A DNA stretch of 64,000 nucleotides from Aptenodytes patagonicus. Its lineage: Eukaryota; Chordata; Aves; Sphenisciformes; Spheniscidae. The number at the start of each line of letters is the position of its first letter. The first letter of the stretch is position 1. The notes under the pieces are model-generated. The model saw only the letters and a program-made list of their open reading frames with translations, did not search any database and had not been told where the DNA came from. Both the position numbers and the translations under genes were made by a program. The stretch spans positions 57,948,065 through 58,012,064 of the forward strand of contig NC_134952.1 in assembly GCF_965638725.1 (NCBI RefSeq), in the 5' to 3' direction. Below are positions 62,071-64,000 of the stretch, one piece after another.

Positions 62071-63234
62071 AGAATCATAGAATCATAGAATCATTGAGGT
62101 TGGAAAAGACCTCTAAGATCATCGAGTCCAACCGTCGACCCAACACCACCATGTCCACTAAACCATGTCCCTAAGTGCCTCATCTACTCGTCTTTTAAAT
62201 ACCTCCAGGGATGGGGACTCCACTACTTCCCTAGGCAGCCTGTTCCAATGTTTCACCACTCTTTCAGTAAAGAAATTTTTCCTTACATCCAATCTAAACC
62301 TCCCCTGGCGCAACTTGAGGCCATTTCCTCTCGTCCTATCGCTTGTTACTTGGGAGAAGAGACCGACACCCACCTCGCTACAACCTCCTTTCAGGTAGTT
62401 GTAGAGAGCGATGAGGTCTCCCCTCAGCCTCCTTTTCTCCAGGCTAAACAACCCCAGTTCCCTCAACCGCTCCTCATCAGACTTGTTCTCCAGACCCCTC
62501 ACCAGCCTCGTTGCCCTTCTCTGGACACGCTCCAGCACCTCAACGTCCTTCTTGTAGTGAGGGGCCCAAAACTGAACACAGTGTTCGAGGTGCGGCCTCA
62601 CCGGGGCCAAGTACAGGGGCACGATCACTTCCCTGCTCCTGCTGGCCACACTATTTCTGATACAGGCCAGGATGCCATTGGCCTTCTTGGCCGCCTGGGC
62701 ACACTGCCGGCTCATGTTCAGCCAGCTGTCAACCAGCACCCCCAGGTCCTTTTCCGCCAGGCAGCTTTCCAGCCACTCTTCCCCAAGCCTGTAGCGCTGC
62801 ATGGGGTTGTTGTGGCCAAAGTGCAGGACCCGGCACTTGGCCTTGTTGAACCTCATACAGCTGGCCTCGGCCCATCGATCCAGCCTGTCCAGGTCCCTCT
62901 GCAGAGCCTTCCTACCCTCGAGCAGATCAACACTCCCACCCAGCTTGGTGTCATCTGCAAACTTACTGAGGGTGCACTCAATCCCCTCATCCAGATCATC
63001 AATAAAGATATTAAACAAGACCGGCCCCAGTACTGAGCCCTGGGGAACACCGCTCGTGACCGGCCGCCAACTGGATGTAACTCCATTCACCACAACTCTC
63101 TGGGCCCGGCCGTCCAGCCAGTTTTTGACCCAGCGCAGAGTACACCTGTCTAAGCCGTGAGCCGCCAGCTTCTCGAGGAGAATGCTGTGGGAGACGGTGT
63201 CAAAGGCCTTGCTGAAGTCCAGGTAGACCACTTG
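62071..63234 (-). mobile_element. CR1 LINE, 5'-truncated, minus strand
   Basis: The 3' end is on the left, with three copies of the reverse complement of ATTCTATG (AGAATCAT, 62071-62092) and the standard CR1 3' UTR. The RT end of ORF2 is open from 63231 down to the stop at 62158. The 5' end breaks at about 63234 inside the RT domain. Its clean frame and typical tail make it younger-looking than the plus-strand fragment. Confidence 0.93.
62158..63231 (-). pseudogene. CR1 ORF2 C-terminal fragment, open for 357 codons
   Basis: Uninterrupted frame starting at [18 protein letters not shown], with [10 protein letters not shown] and the catalytic box FADD (62950-62961) intact, followed by the CR1 ORF2 C-terminal region ([32 protein letters not shown]) to a natural stop. 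The endonuclease and first half of the RT are missing, so the protein could not mobilise the element. No promoter is attached. Confidence 0.88.
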
Positions 63235-64000
63235 ATATTCTTCAAAGGAGAATAACTTTTGCAGCCCCTAAAAGTTTAATCTTAGTTAAAAACTTTATAA
63301 GGGGTAGAAAGGAAAGATGCTCACAAATATGCACAGTTAATAACAGGTTTGCAAATCCCATGGTTACCCAAGAGAATTTGATACTGGTATAAGCTGCAAG
63401 AGAAGGAGGAATTGCTGTATGATACAGCCTTGTTTTTGAGACTGCACTTGTATAAGGGTAGCTTTTAAATTATTGTCTGTTCTCCATGGATGACTGTGTT
63501 AGCACTAATAAACTATGCCTTGAAGCATGCTTTGAACTAGATTCTGAAAGACAAGAGGGAGAATCTTCAGGACTCTGAGTGTGTGACAAGGCTGAGGGGA
63601 AGGAGATGGGATTCTTTAATGTAATTCAGGCTGATCACATAAAGCTGTCTTTTGTAGGGTAAGCTCTTCTGCTTACCTTGCATGGATCCCTGTGTGCATG
63701 GGGTGAATGAATTTCAATGTGACAAAGATCAGGTTCCATATGGAATGATTTCTATTTGTCTCAGCTTTCTTTAGTCCTCTGAAGCATTTCACTTTTATGT
63801 TTGAATTTTAGCTTATAAATATTGCAGTGAATCGTAGGTAAAATCTGAAGTGACTTGCTCAAAGACAGAAAGGAAGTCTGAAGCAGTAGAAGAGGTTTAA
63901 ATCTGAGACTTGGGTCCCACCTAACCAAGGGATTCTCTTTTCTTTTTCAAGGTCCTGTTAGCTTCTAGGCACATCGCAGCCTGTCTTGATATAGAGTCCA
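63235..64000. other. Unannotated right end
   Basis: AT-rich sequence with no coding or repeat signal that I can support. Confidence 0.5.

Noticed and set aside
62248..63036. 262-codon plus-strand open frame
   Set aside because: Exact antisense of the CR1 ORF2 fragment; an artefact of its codon use.

Overview
The window is vertebrate nuclear DNA, most likely from a bird. Genes have many short exons with GT-AG introns, there are CR1-type LINE fragments, and the long terminal repeats are of a kind common in avian genomes. No bacterial features, CRISPR array, tRNA or rRNA gene was found.

Left part (1-22.6 kb, minus strand): the 5' portion of CENPE, the mitotic kinesin of the kinetochore. I placed 28 coding exons with consistent splice phases. 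They give about 1268 codons: the complete N-terminal motor, the neck, the Aurora/PP1 switch site and the first part of the long coiled coil. The gene runs off the left edge, so the rest of the rod and the kinetochore-binding tail lie outside. The start codon (22252-22254) sits in a CpG island with a CCAAT box and a CHR-like motif.

Middle part (23.1-30.4 kb, minus strand): a complete six-exon gene for a radial spoke head protein of the RSPH4A/RSPH6A family, about 701 residues, used in motile cilia. It is head-to-tail with CENPE and only about 0.85 kb separates its stop codon from the CENPE start, so its 3' UTR probably runs into the CENPE promoter island. Its own start lies in a second CpG island.

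Right part (30.4-64 kb): no host gene that I can support. 30.4-44.5 kb is AT-rich unique-looking sequence. 44.5-49.95 kb is a decayed plus-strand ERV-L-like provirus with gag and pol remnants, no env and one LTR. 52.5-55.04 kb is a second insertion of the same family on the minus strand, with two LTRs and a perfect 5-bp target-site duplication. Its pol is replaced by a non-coding interior carrying a roughly 55-bp tandem repeat. 59.7-61.0 kb and 62.07-63.23 kb hold two CR1 LINE 3' fragments, tail to tail; the second keeps an uninterrupted 357-codon reading frame.

The two host genes serve different processes (chromosome alignment and ciliary beating) and are linked here by position only. I did not find a new biological system. 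The points most worth a second look are the radial-spoke gene beside CENPE, the repeated exon pair and GC-AG intron in CENPE, the Tyr-rich repeats in the radial-spoke protein, and the compact non-coding LTR element with its internal minisatellite.
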